From Clostridia bacterium (GTDB taxonomy: Bacteria > Bacillota > Clostridia > TANB77 > CAG-508), in NCBI GenBank assembly GCA_016290095.1, contig JAEESU010000019.1, forward strand, positions 1 through 64,000: 64,000 bases of DNA. Direction: 5' to 3'. A program made the position numbers and the translations under genes. The notes under the pieces are model-generated. The model saw nothing but the letters and a program-made list of their open reading frames with translations, was not told where the DNA came from and searched no databases. This document shows, piece by piece, positions 8,514 to 17,376 of the stretch; the stretch's first letter is position 1, and each line of letters starts with the position of its first letter.

Positions 8514-9902
8514 TCAGTTTTCTTCATTGTTTTCTGTTTGATCATTGTCTTCTGTTTCATTTACTTGATTTTCATTTTGATTCAATTCTACTGTAACATT
8601 CTCAATAGCATTATTTACTGTATTACTATTTATGGTGTTATTAATTATAGTATTTGTTATTGGAAGAACAGTGTTTCCTGAATATGATGTTATAAAATCT
8701 AATGGCTGTACATATTCTCCATTAATTCTAACTTCAAAATGTGCATGAGGCCCTGTAGAATAGCCTGTTGATCCTACTTTAAGCACTGGTGTTCCTTGTA
8801 CTACCTGGTCTCCAACATTTACTAGTATTTCTGATCCATGTGCATATAAAGTGGTAATTCCGCCACCATGACTAACTATTACCATATTTCCATAAGCATT
8901 ATTCCATCCTGCATAAGTAACAATTCCATCATTTGCAGCAATAAAAGTAGTGCCATATGGTGCACCAATGTCCACACCAGTATGAAGCTTGTACACTCCT
9001 GTTATAGGATGTGTCCTCATTCCAAATTGTGAAGTAATTCTTGTATAACCAGGAACAGGCCATGCCATAGCTCCTCCAACATAGTCAGCACCTACATTTG
9101 CTATAGCTAATAATCTTATTTCTGTTTCAATATCAGCAATTTGTTTTTGATATTCTTCTATCATCGCACGCAAATTTTCTTCTTCAGCTGTTAGGTTCTT
9201 AACTTTACTTTTTTTAATTGTTGCTAAATTTTCAAGAGCAATCGCATTTTTTTCTCTAGTTTCTTTATATTGAGTAACGATCAATTTTTTTGTTTCTAAA
9301 GTATCTTTTAATTCTTTATTATACTTTAATTCAGCCTTTACTTCTTTTAATAAATTTTCATCTGCTGAAGCAATTTCTTCAAGTAAAAAATAATTAGAAA
9401 TTAATTCAACAATATTTCTTGAACTAAATAATATGTCTAAATAGGTAATTTGTCCCATCTCATACATTGCAATAATTCTTTTTTCTAATAAATCTTTTCT
9501 ACTATCATATCTATTATTAGATTCTTCTAATTCTTTTTCTACTTTATCTATATATTTGTTGTAATCTTTCTCTTTAGCTTCTAATGTATCTATTTCCAAT
9601 TGCTTATCCAAAATGTTTTGTTCTATTTGAGCTATTTCAACAACATTCTTAGAAAGCTGTTCTTCAATAAATTCAATTTGTGCATTTGAATCATCTATTT
9701 CACCTTGAAGCTGAGATTTTTCTAATTGTAAATCATCTAAATCTTTTTTTTCTTGAACTTCCTCATCAGACTGTGTTTCTTCCTGTACTTCTAGGTTTTC
9801 TTGATTTATTTCTGAAGTTGCATTTACCGCTGTAAAAATAAAACTTAAAAATATACAAAAAATTACTAAAATTATTAAATTTAATTTAATAATTTTTTTC
9901 AT
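8514..9902 (-). CDS. M23 (LytM-type) peptidase with coiled coil and Asn/Glu-rich tail
   Basis: A 462-residue paralogue of the next gene. It has a signal peptide (1-30), an acidic stretch (about 33-55), a coiled coil with the loop YEMGQITYLDILFSSRN, and an M23 domain (about 290-405) with intact ligands LHTGVDIG and HAHFE (His386, His388). A tail of about 57 residues, mostly Asn, Thr, Glu and Ile, follows and has no counterpart in the sister protein. The gene starts immediately after ftsX: its GGAGG lies inside the last ftsX codons and the ftsX stop abuts the ATG. This implies translational coupling and a direct FtsEX partnership. Two active LytM enzymes under one FtsEX may divide the work between septal and side wall. 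Confidence 0.93.
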   Translation of the reverse strand: MKKIIKLNLIILVIFCIFLSFIFTAVNATSEINQENLEVQEETQSDEEVQEKKDLDDLQLEKSQLQGEIDDSNAQIEFIEEQLSKNVVEIAQIEQNILDKQLEIDTLEAKEKDYNKYIDKVEKELEESNNRYDSRKDLLEKRIIAMYEMGQITYLDILFSSRNIVELISNYFLLEEIASADENLLKEVKAELKYNKELKDTLETKKLIVTQYKETREKNAIALENLATIKKSKVKNLTAEEENLRAMIEEYQKQIADIETEIRLLAIANVGADYVGGAMAWPVPGYTRITSQFGMRTHPITGVYKLHTGVDIGAPYGTTFIAANDGIVTYAGWNNAYGNMVIVSHGGGITTLYAHGSEILVNVGDQVVQGTPVLKVGSTGYSTGPHAHFEVRINGEYVQPLDFITSYSGNTVLPITNTIINNTINSNTVNNAIENVTVELNQNENQVNETEDNDQTENNEEN

Positions 9903-10892
9903 TTATACCTCCAAATATTTTTTCATAGATACAGAACTTCCTATAATTCCTATTCCTATACCCAAAATTGCATAAACAATTATGATTGGTTTTGCTATTT
10001 CTACAAATCCCAATAGACTTACACCAATTTGCTTTATAACATAAGATGCTTCAATTTTTTGTACTATAAAATCATATAAAAGGCCAACTATTACTAATGT
10101 TAAAACAGCTGCAATAATCCCTATAATAATACCTTCTACAATAAAAGGTCCTCTAATAAATGAATTGGTAGCTCCAACATATTTCATAATTGAAATTTCT
10201 TTTCTTCTTGCATGAACTGTAAGTCTAATTGTGTTTGAAATAATTGTTATTGATATAGTAAGTAAAATAATAAATACGATACCAATAGCAATTCTAACGC
10301 CTTTTACAATAGATATTAATGTTTTAATTACATTATCACCACTCACAACATTTTTAATAATTGAATTATGTTCATTTTCATTTTTAATTTCTAAATCAAC
10401 ATCTTCTTCAGTAGTTTCTTCTGCTTTTGCATCTGCAGCAATTTTTGTTCCTAAACTTTCAATTGATTTTTGAATATCTTCTGCTTTCTCTAAATCCGTA
10501 AATGTTACAACAAATGATGCTGGTAAAACATTATTATCTCCTTCTAATCCTTCAAGTAAAACAAGCATATTTTTCATTCTTTCTTTTGCTGCATCAAGAG
10601 CTGCACTCTTGTCTTTATAAACAACAGTATTTACACCATTTAGTGCTTTTATACCATCTTCAAGTTTTTGAGTTTGTTCTTTTGTTGTTTCATCCCATAT
10701 AAAAACTTCTATTCCTTGTTTCATTTGAACTTGTTCTAATATTGAATTAATATTAACACCAAGTGCAAAAAATAATCCAAATAAAAACATCATACAAATC
10801 ATAGTTATAATCGATATAACTGTTGATTTTGTGTTTTTAAACATATTCTTAAAACCTTCACTTATTAAATAAGTTAAACTATTATATCTCAC
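9903..10892 (-). CDS. ftsX: Cell division permease-like protein FtsX
   Basis: A 329-residue FtsX with one TM at about 20-42, an extracytoplasmic domain of roughly 150 residues (unusually acidic around ETTEEDVDLEIKNENE) and three C-terminal TMs in the FtsX/MacB domain. FtsX pairs with FtsE and passes its ATPase cycle to wall hydrolases outside. I choose the GTG at 10890-10892 (VRYNSLTYLISEGF): AAGGTGG lies 8 nt upstream, it gives the usual FtsX N-terminus, and it overlaps the ftsE stop by 11 nt. The in-frame ATG further upstream (10916) would overlap ftsE more and lacks a ribosome site. Confidence 0.93.
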   Translation of the reverse strand: MRYNSLTYLISEGFKNMFKNTKSTVISIITMICMMFLFGLFFALGVNINSILEQVQMKQGIEVFIWDETTKEQTQKLEDGIKALNGVNTVVYKDKSAALDAAKERMKNMLVLLEGLEGDNNVLPASFVVTFTDLEKAEDIQKSIESLGTKIAADAKAEETTEEDVDLEIKNENEHNSIIKNVVSGDNVIKTLISIVKGVRIAIGIVFIILLTISITIISNTIRLTVHARRKEISIMKYVGATNSFIRGPFIVEGIIIGIIAAVLTLVIVGLLYDFIVQKIEASYVIKQIGVSLLGFVEIAKPIIIVYAILGIGIGIIGSSVSMKKYLEV

Positions 10893-11568
10893 TACTATAA
10901 CCACCTTTTTTATCATCTCTTACAATTATACCTTTATCTATTTGTATAACCCTTTTCTTCATTGCATTTACAATATCTTTTGCATGTGTTGCCATTACTA
11001 CTGTTGTTCCTCTTGCATTAATATCATTCAGTAATCCCATAATGTCCCATGCTGTTTCTGGATCTAAGTTTCCAGTAGGCTCATCTGCTATTATCATTGA
11101 TGGATTATTTACTAAAGCTCTAGCTAGTGCAACTCTTTGTTGTTCACCACCTGATAATTCATGCGGATAACATTTTGCTTTATTGCTTAATCCAACTAAA
11201 GATAATACCATTGGGACTTGTCTTCTAATATGTCTTGGTGTTGCTTTTACTATATACATTGCAAAAGCAACATTTTCATAAACAGTTTTATCTGGAAGAA
11301 GTCTGAAATCTTGAAAAACCACTCCCATACTACGTCTTAAATATGGGATTCTCTTTTGTTTTAAAAATGTAATATCTTTTCCATTTATAATAATATTTCC
11401 ATGACTTGCTTCTTCTTCTTTTAAAATTAATTTTATTAAAGTTGACTTTCCTGATCCAGAAGAACCAACCAAAAATGCAAACTCACCTTTTTCAATGACA
11501 AATGATGCATTATGCACAGCTTCTGTACCAGTTTCATATGTCTTACTAACATTTTTAAATTCTATCAT
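10882..11568 (-). CDS. ftsE: Cell division ATP-binding protein FtsE
   Basis: A 228-residue ABC ATPase, full length for FtsE. Walker A GSSGSGKST is at about 35-43, the FtsE-type Q-loop is GVVFQDFRLLPD, the signature is LSGGEQQRVALARAL and Walker B is MIIADEPTGNLD, followed by the H-loop ATHAKD. It is a cytoplasmic ATPase acting with FtsX to control peptidoglycan hydrolysis at division. It is the first gene of the operon, with its own promoter at 11623-11651 and the ribosome site GAAGGGAAA upstream. Confidence 0.97.
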   Translation of the reverse strand: MIEFKNVSKTYETGTEAVHNASFVIEKGEFAFLVGSSGSGKSTLIKLILKEEEASHGNIIINGKDITFLKQKRIPYLRRSMGVVFQDFRLLPDKTVYENVAFAMYIVKATPRHIRRQVPMVLSLVGLSNKAKCYPHELSGGEQQRVALARALVNNPSMIIADEPTGNLDPETAWDIMGLLNDINARGTTVVMATHAKDIVNAMKKRVIQIDKGIIVRDDKKGGYSSEI

Positions 11569-11622
11569 AAAATATTTTTGTTTCCCTTCTCATAGTTTAT
11601 ACAAATATTATTTTGCTAATAT

Positions 11623-11651
11623 ATCATATCAAGTTTAATATGAAAAATCAA
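11623..11651 (-). promoter_or_regulatory. Promoter of the ftsEX operon
   Basis: On the minus strand, TTGATT (11646-11651), a 17-nt spacer and TATGAT (11623-11628) lie about 55 nt upstream of ftsE. Confidence 0.65.
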
Positions 11652-11734
11652 CAAATATAGAAATATGTTATCAAAATTTAACATTACTACACTAATAAAA
11701 CATTACAAATCTAAAAAAGGTTTCAAACTTTATA

Positions 11735-11767
11735 AAAAAAAGAAGAAGCAACTGCTTCTTCTTTTTT
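11735..11767 (-). terminator. Terminator after the first giant protein gene
   Basis: AGAAGAAGCA/TGCTTCTTCT stem of at least 11 bp with a 2-4 nt loop and a long T-run on both sides. It follows the stop of the 11772-17057 gene and could work in both directions. Confidence 0.88.
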
Positions 11768-11771
11768 ATTG

Positions 11772-14700
11772 TTAAAAGTGGAACCAATTTCCTTTACCTT
11801 CTGGTATTTGCATTGCTCCTCTTCTTCCAGAACCTATTCCTGCAGATTTCCAATATAATCTACCCCATGTTCTTTCGAAATCATTAGATGGACCAACCCC
11901 ACTCGAATTTGCCTTTTTCAATTTATTTTTAATATCTTGATAATCTTCATCATTATATACTCTTTTAGCAATTTCTATAGCTTCTTGTGTAGGCTTTGAA
12001 ACATAATATGTTACCCCATCTACTTTTATTGAAATTAAATCCCCTTGATAAATCCATCCAGAACATTTCTTAGGATCTTTATTTACAACTGTAAATTGCA
12101 TTGGTGCAACAAGAACTCTAGCCAGAGAATCTTGAAATCTTCCGCAATCAACTCTATTTTTAATTACCCATGCACAAGCTTTTGCACCATCACCTTTTCC
12201 ACCTGCTTCTGCTGTAATTACACCTGCCATGAATAATATATCATCTGTAAGTTCATCCATATCATCAAGTTTCATAAAATCTTCAACATCTTCTACTGGT
12301 GTTCCATCTAAATCTCTCATAATAACTCTTACATAGTTACCAATTATCCTGTCATTTTCTTCTATATTTGTTCTTGTAGAATAAGGTCTATTCTCATCAT
12401 ATGTACCAGTATCGTCTGTTCTTATTCTATCTGTTTCAAGCAATTCTTTATCTGTCATTGTTCTACCAAGAATAGTACCCTCTTTAATGTATATTAATTT
12501 TTCATCTTTGAACTCTTCAATAACACTGTCATCAATATAAAGTGATGCTGAAGCAATTGATTTTACTTCTTGTTCAGCCATTAATTTATCGGTAGCCTTT
12601 TTGCTTGCTGTTTTATATTCTTCATAAATAGGATATTTTGCATCTAATTGTTGATCTTTAAAATTGTCAAATGTAACTGATGTAAAGTTTATTCCAGTTG
12701 TTACATTAGGATCTATAGTATATGTTGCATCAATTCTTCTTTGCTCATCATTTTCATATGGAATTTTCATTGGAACTTTAGTCTTACCCAATTTATTATC
12801 TGGCTCTTCACATACAAATCCATCTATAAGTAATATGTATCCAGCAATACCTGATTTTTCATAAATTTCTGCAAATTCTTTATATCCATAAATTGTCTGA
12901 TCTTCATCTGACCACTTAATACTATTATTCCTACTATGTAATCTATCTGTTGCAAGTATTGTTCCATCATTACTATCAACTAGTTCTTCTCTAAACTTAC
13001 CATTTTCTTGTAGCAAACTCTTTTGTGGTGTATTCCAACTATTTTCAGTAGATTGCTCAAGATTATAATAATATTCCTTATTTAATACTAGTATTTTTGC
13101 ATATCCAACTTTATCTGACACTATTTGACTCTCAAATCCATATTCTGCTAATGGTGTTGTTGTTTCTTCTCCTCCTGTATCATCGCCTTCTGATTCTCCA
13201 TTATTTTCTTGTGGAATACCTAAAGGTCCATATTTTAAATCAACATTAACTCTGTAACCAACATTTTCAATTGTATCCCAATCTTGTTTTGTTTCTTCAT
13301 TTGGAGAATATGTACCATATTCTAATAAAATACCTGTTACTGGTGAAACAACAGCTTCATTTCCCAAATATCCTCTATAGAAATCTGATGTGTTTTGTCC
13401 AGAAAGTCTCATACCAAATACATATTCCCAATTTCCTGGACTTTCAAATCCGCTTCTGTCCATACTTGTTGGTTGGAAATTTCCGCTTGGGAAATTTGAC
13501 AAGTTAGGCACTTTTCCACAACCATATATAGTAAATGAACTACCATTGCTCTCACCTAAAATATCTACGTGTCCTATACCTCCGCCGCCTTTATTTACAT
13601 ATGCCATAATATCACCAGGTTTTAATTCATCATAGCTAGTAATAAGTTCAGCTCCTAGATATTCTACACACATTTTAGAAACACTATAAGCTCCAGCCCA
13701 ATTTCCGCCAAACTCGTTCATTATGCTATCTACTTCAACACCAAGTTCCTTTAAAACCCATGATACAAATACTGCACAACATACATTACGATGAGTTAAA
13801 TCTGCAACTGATGCTTCAAAAGTACTTCTGTAACCACATGGTCTTCCATCATCACTATAATGATTACAATGATTAGGATATGTACATGTACATCCATTAT
13901 TTTTACTATGTTTTTTTGCATCCTTACAAGCTTGAATACATGTGCTACAATTTTCTGGTCTATGTCCTACGCAATATTCCCAATAACAATTATCTCTTTT
14001 ACCATATTTTCCCATGTTGAACCACATTTCTTCTGCGTCTTCTACTATTTCTTCATTCGTCAATTTTACTCTATAAGCACTACTTCTTAAATCTGAAAAT
14101 AAATCTTCTGGATTATGTGTATTTTCAACTGACCCCGGAATATTTTCTGAATCATCACTTGTTATATCTCCTAAATCTGTATCACTATAAAATTCAGTGT
14201 ATTCTGTATTTCCGGTTCCTTCATCTGTTCCAGCTCCTTCTTCATCAGCTGTTGTTCCATATACTGTTAAAAAGCTATTTGCTGCTATATCACCTTTTGA
14301 ATGGATCATAGTTCCATATTCATTTTCTCTTTTATCAATACTTCTATCAGGATATCTATATGAACCTGTTTGAGGTATAGGGAATGATAGTAATTTTGGA
14401 ACCTCATCTGTTAATTCCTCTCTTGTAAAATATCCAAGCTCTACTACTAATTCCTTAAAATCTCTATAAATATAATCAGCATCTAATGTATGAGTGTTTT
14501 CTAACATAGTAAATGCATTTAATGAATCTTGATTTAAAGTTACTTGTCCAGAATAATCCTTAACATAATAGTCTGTATCTTCTCCTTCATGATCAAGTCC
14601 TAATTGAGAAGCTCTATAATGATATCCTGTTACATCTGTTACTATAGGAGTTGAACTACCATTAGAATAATATGCATAATATTCATTTAATGGTCCATAT

Positions 14701-17057
14701 TTTACTCCTTCTTTGTCATCAGCAAGTCCATATGCTCTATGTAAATCATTTAATATTTTATTTCTTAATGCTGTAATAACTTCAGCAGTTTTGACAGTTC
14801 CATCATACCTAAAATAAGTGTTTGTTAAAAACATTTTCTTAATCTGTGGATTTGTCTCTGTTCTTAATCCTTCTCCTTCTTGCTTAATAGAGAAATCATT
14901 AATAACTAGTCCACTATATATTCTTTCTTTATCTGGATCACCTGCTGCTTGTTCTTCTGTATAACCTGGCAAATAAACAGGTTCAGAATTTCCTGATGAA
15001 CTTACTTTATATGCAGACCATATGTTATTATTTGTAGTTAATCTGTTCCATCCCAAATCTTTTAATTCATCTGTATCAGATATTTTAAATGCATCTGCTC
15101 TTTTAGATACTGTAATGTTTTCTGATTCAGCTTCTTCTTTTGTTCCTAAATAAACATAATATCCTGAACCAGATGGATCTAAATGAATCTTGTTTGAGTT
15201 TTGTCCAGATAATGTTTTTATGTACTCTCCTTTATCATTAATCAAATATAGTTTAAATTCATTTAATAATATTTTATAATCATCATTATGCAAAGAAGAT
15301 ATATCTGCTTCACTATATGTTTCATATAAGGTCCATCTTTCCCTATAAAGTGACTCATAGTCATAATCTGTTCTTACAAATCTTAGATCAGAACTTGTAT
15401 AATCTCTTGAATTTGTATTTACTATAAAGAATACATCTCTATACCAATGATCTCTAACATCTGCAATATATGGGATATAAGTTTCGTAATTGTTTTTTGG
15501 TATATCTTTTATTTTTCTTATAAGATTTTCTACTTTTGTTCTAATTCTTTGTTCAACAGGTAATAATTCATCTGTTTTAAAGCTATAAGCCAATTTATCA
15601 CCTGTAACTCCATCTATAACATGAAATTTATTGTCTGATATTTTTCTCATGACTATTGTATCATCACTAAAGTGAGCTTTTGCATCTGCATTTGAGTATT
15701 TTGTTCCATCTATATCAATTATTTCATCCCCCATCCTAAAATGTTTAAATGCTTTCATTGTAACAGGAGACCATTGCCATTCATATTTATATTGTGTTGA
15801 GTCATATCTAATAATAGCATCTGTTGCTTCTACTAATCCATGTTCAACACACCATACGATTTTAGATTCTATATTAGGAAGTCTATCCAATTCAGTAACA
15901 TCTAACATGTTTGGATTTTCTTTAGTTCCTAGATTATAATACGCTTTTACTTGTCCTGAAACTTTATGTAAATACATGTTTACATTTGTGTTAAAACTTG
16001 TAGCCATATCATATGATAAGTCTGGCATCATTGTCGCAACATGTGCAGATAATAAAAACTCTAATGGCATACCATATCTTCCTGTCCAACCGTCTAATGA
16101 GTATGTCATTGGATTATTACCAGAAAACCATCCGTTTTTTGCTAGTATTAATTGTTTTTTCTCCATGTCTATCTTTACTGTATCATGATTTGCCCAGTTA
16201 TTTGTATTAACAATTTCTCCCTTTTCTCCAAATCTACCACCATTTTCATACCATGCAACAATTAATCCTTTACCCCAAGTATCAATCAATCCCTCTGTTG
16301 CTCCAAAAAGATCAAGAAGTGGTGAAAACATTTTAGTAAATAAAGAAACTACTCCCATAAAGAAACTTTCCAACCAGTTATGTGCTGCATTTTGAGTTGC
16401 TACATTTGAGTTCTTAAGTGTATACACATAATTATCTGATGTAATATATGTAAATATAAAATCTGATTTTGCAAGTTTTATATGATTATCTGTATCTCTA
16501 ATAACACCAATTTTTTTGTCATATTTATAACCTGCTGAGCTTAATGCATTTTTTATTTCTTGGCCACCGTCTAAACCTAAAGTGTCTTTGATATCTTTCT
16601 TATCATCTTCATTTGATAAATCATAATAGCCTGTTAAAAAGCCATATCCCTTTACATCATACCCCATATCTTCCAAATAATCTAAAGTCTCATAAATCTG
16701 TTCTGGGTCGATTTGTTTAGTAGTATCTGCACCAAAAAATGCTGCAAGATAATTTCCTAATTCTTTAAAGATTTGTTTTAATTTTTCCATAACCATTCCA
16801 GGCATTGTTGCAAAAAACATAATAATGCCTATTAAAATAATAATTATTACAATAATTACGGCCGCCCAAAATAGAACCGGTCCAGCAGCTGCTGCAAGTT
16901 TTCCTTTTGCAGCACCTTTCTTACCAGCCTTTTGTAGCAATTTTTTGCCTTTATCAGCAGCTTTATTTGCTGCTTTATTGGCCATTTGTTTTCCTTTTCC
17001 TCCGCCAGAATCTCTTGAAGCTTCTGGTACTAATGATTCATCATTTCCTTCACTCAT
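11772..17057 (-). CDS. Giant membrane-anchored wall-hydrolase-like protein, paralogue 1 (NlpC/P60-like, degenerate M23-like, SleB-like)
   Basis: 1,761 residues from the ATG at 17057 (GGAG 7 nt upstream; the same MxxGNDES start occurs in paralogue 3). In order: a Lys/Ala-rich cytoplasmic segment, TM about 60-83, a conserved region unique to this family (about 85-1000, with WTGRYGMPLEFLLS and YETYIPYIADV), an NlpC/P60-like domain (about 1075-1200), a degenerate M23-like domain split by insertions (about 1235-1600) and a SleB-like hydrolase domain (about 1600-1705, ITAEAGGKGDGAKACAWVIK). The NlpC-like domain keeps a candidate catalytic Cys1094 (codon 13776-13778) and His1163. A nine-Cys insertion lies just before it. 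The M23-like end, GNYVRVIMRDLDG, lacks the HxH zinc ligands. It is likely an outside-facing wall-remodelling protein. Expressed with a small upstream ORF from the promoter at 17303-17331. Confidence 0.8.
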   Translation of the reverse strand: MSEGNDESLVPEASRDSGGGKGKQMANKAANKAADKGKKLLQKAGKKGAAKGKLAAAAGPVLFWAAVIIVIIIILIGIIMFFATMPGMVMEKLKQIFKELGNYLAAFFGADTTKQIDPEQIYETLDYLEDMGYDVKGYGFLTGYYDLSNEDDKKDIKDTLGLDGGQEIKNALSSAGYKYDKKIGVIRDTDNHIKLAKSDFIFTYITSDNYVYTLKNSNVATQNAAHNWLESFFMGVVSLFTKMFSPLLDLFGATEGLIDTWGKGLIVAWYENGGRFGEKGEIVNTNNWANHDTVKIDMEKKQLILAKNGWFSGNNPMTYSLDGWTGRYGMPLEFLLSAHVATMMPDLSYDMATSFNTNVNMYLHKVSGQVKAYYNLGTKENPNMLDVTELDRLPNIESKIVWCVEHGLVEATDAIIRYDSTQYKYEWQWSPVTMKAFKHFRMGDEIIDIDGTKYSNADAKAHFSDDTIVMRKISDNKFHVIDGVTGDKLAYSFKTDELLPVEQRIRTKVENLIRKIKDIPKNNYETYIPYIADVRDHWYRDVFFIVNTNSRDYTSSDLRFVRTDYDYESLYRERWTLYETYSEADISSLHNDDYKILLNEFKLYLINDKGEYIKTLSGQNSNKIHLDPSGSGYYVYLGTKEEAESENITVSKRADAFKISDTDELKDLGWNRLTTNNNIWSAYKVSSSGNSEPVYLPGYTEEQAAGDPDKERIYSGLVINDFSIKQEGEGLRTETNPQIKKMFLTNTYFRYDGTVKTAEVITALRNKILNDLHRAYGLADDKEGVKYGPLNEYYAYYSNGSSTPIVTDVTGYHYRASQLGLDHEGEDTDYYVKDYSGQVTLNQDSLNAFTMLENTHTLDADYIYRDFKELVVELGYFTREELTDEVPKLLSFPIPQTGSYRYPDRSIDKRENEYGTMIHSKGDIAANSFLTVYGTTADEEGAGTDEGTGNTEYTEFYSDTDLGDITSDDSENIPGSVENTHNPEDLFSDLRSSAYRVKLTNEEIVEDAEEMWFNMGKYGKRDNCYWEYCVGHRPENCSTCIQACKDAKKHSKNNGCTCTYPNHCNHYSDDGRPCGYRSTFEASVADLTHRNVCCAVFVSWVLKELGVEVDSIMNEFGGNWAGAYSVSKMCVEYLGAELITSYDELKPGDIMAYVNKGGGGIGHVDILGESNGSSFTIYGCGKVPNLSNFPSGNFQPTSMDRSGFESPGNWEYVFGMRLSGQNTSDFYRGYLGNEAVVSPVTGILLEYGTYSPNEETKQDWDTIENVGYRVNVDLKYGPLGIPQENNGESEGDDTGGEETTTPLAEYGFESQIVSDKVGYAKILVLNKEYYYNLEQSTENSWNTPQKSLLQENGKFREELVDSNDGTILATDRLHSRNNSIKWSDEDQTIYGYKEFAEIYEKSGIAGYILLIDGFVCEEPDNKLGKTKVPMKIPYENDEQRRIDATYTIDPNVTTGINFTSVTFDNFKDQQLDAKYPIYEEYKTASKKATDKLMAEQEVKSIASASLYIDDSVIEEFKDEKLIYIKEGTILGRTMTDKELLETDRIRTDDTGTYDENRPYSTRTNIEENDRIIGNYVRVIMRDLDGTPVEDVEDFMKLDDMDELTDDILFMAGVITAEAGGKGDGAKACAWVIKNRVDCGRFQDSLARVLVAPMQFTVVNKDPKKCSGWIYQGDLISIKVDGVTYYVSKPTQEAIEIAKRVYNDEDYQDIKNKLKKANSSGVGPSNDFERTWGRLYWKSAGIGSGRRGAMQIPEGKGNWFHF

Positions 17058-17128
17058 AGTCTTTCTCCATTCTTGCACTCATTTTTTTAGCAATATATAA
17101 AAAGCAGGAACAAACCCAGTAATCCATA

Positions 17129-17233
17129 TTATCTGTGTTTTTTCCTGCCATTATTATATTTCAAATTATTTTCTTTGCCAGAGTAACTATTTAGTTCTGG
17201 TATAAATGTTTTTTTCTTTATGTCATTGCTCAT
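17129..17233 (-). CDS. Small basic protein of 34 residues
   Basis: A short ORF beginning MSNDIKKKTFIPEL and ending GRKKHR, with AGGAG 6 nt upstream of the ATG and a consensus promoter about 70 nt upstream. It is the first cistron before the giant paralogue 1 gene, 71 nt away. It is soluble, Lys/Asn-rich and has no recognisable motif. It may be a real small protein or a translational leader for the giant gene. Confidence 0.5.
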   Translation of the reverse strand: MSNDIKKKTFIPELNSYSGKENNLKYNNGRKKHR

Positions 17234-17302
17234 AAAAAACTCCTGTAAACCATAAAAAGTATTTACTTCTTACTTAAAATATCCGTATACCATACTAAAT
17301 AT

Positions 17303-17331
17303 ATTATACCATTTTTTGGTTTTTTTTTCAA
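17303..17331 (-). promoter_or_regulatory. Promoter of the small ORF and giant paralogue 1
   Basis: On the minus strand, TTGAAA (17326-17331), a 17-nt spacer and a perfect TATAAT (17303-17308). Confidence 0.8.
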
Positions 17332-17332
17332 T

Positions 17333-17370
17333 AAAAATAGTAGTAAATTCACATAGAATTTACTACTATT
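17333..17370 (-). terminator. Terminator of giant paralogue 2
   Basis: A 15-bp stem AATAGTAGTAAATTC/GAATTTACTACTATT (17336-17350 with 17356-17370), a 5-nt loop and T-run on the minus strand. It closely resembles the terminator at 23047-23080, which follows paralogue 3. Confidence 0.88.
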
Positions 17371-17376
17371 ATTTTT

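Noticed and set aside
10893-10916. ATG at 10916 as start of ftsX
   Set aside because: It has no ribosome site and increases the overlap with ftsE; the GTG at 10892 has AAGGTGG at ideal spacing and gives the usual FtsX N-terminus.
17052-17129. A 25-codon ORF (MDYWVCSCFLYIAKK...) overlapping the start of giant paralogue 1
   Set aside because: Its ribosome site is weak and distant, and it has no recognisable features; not enough to call a gene.
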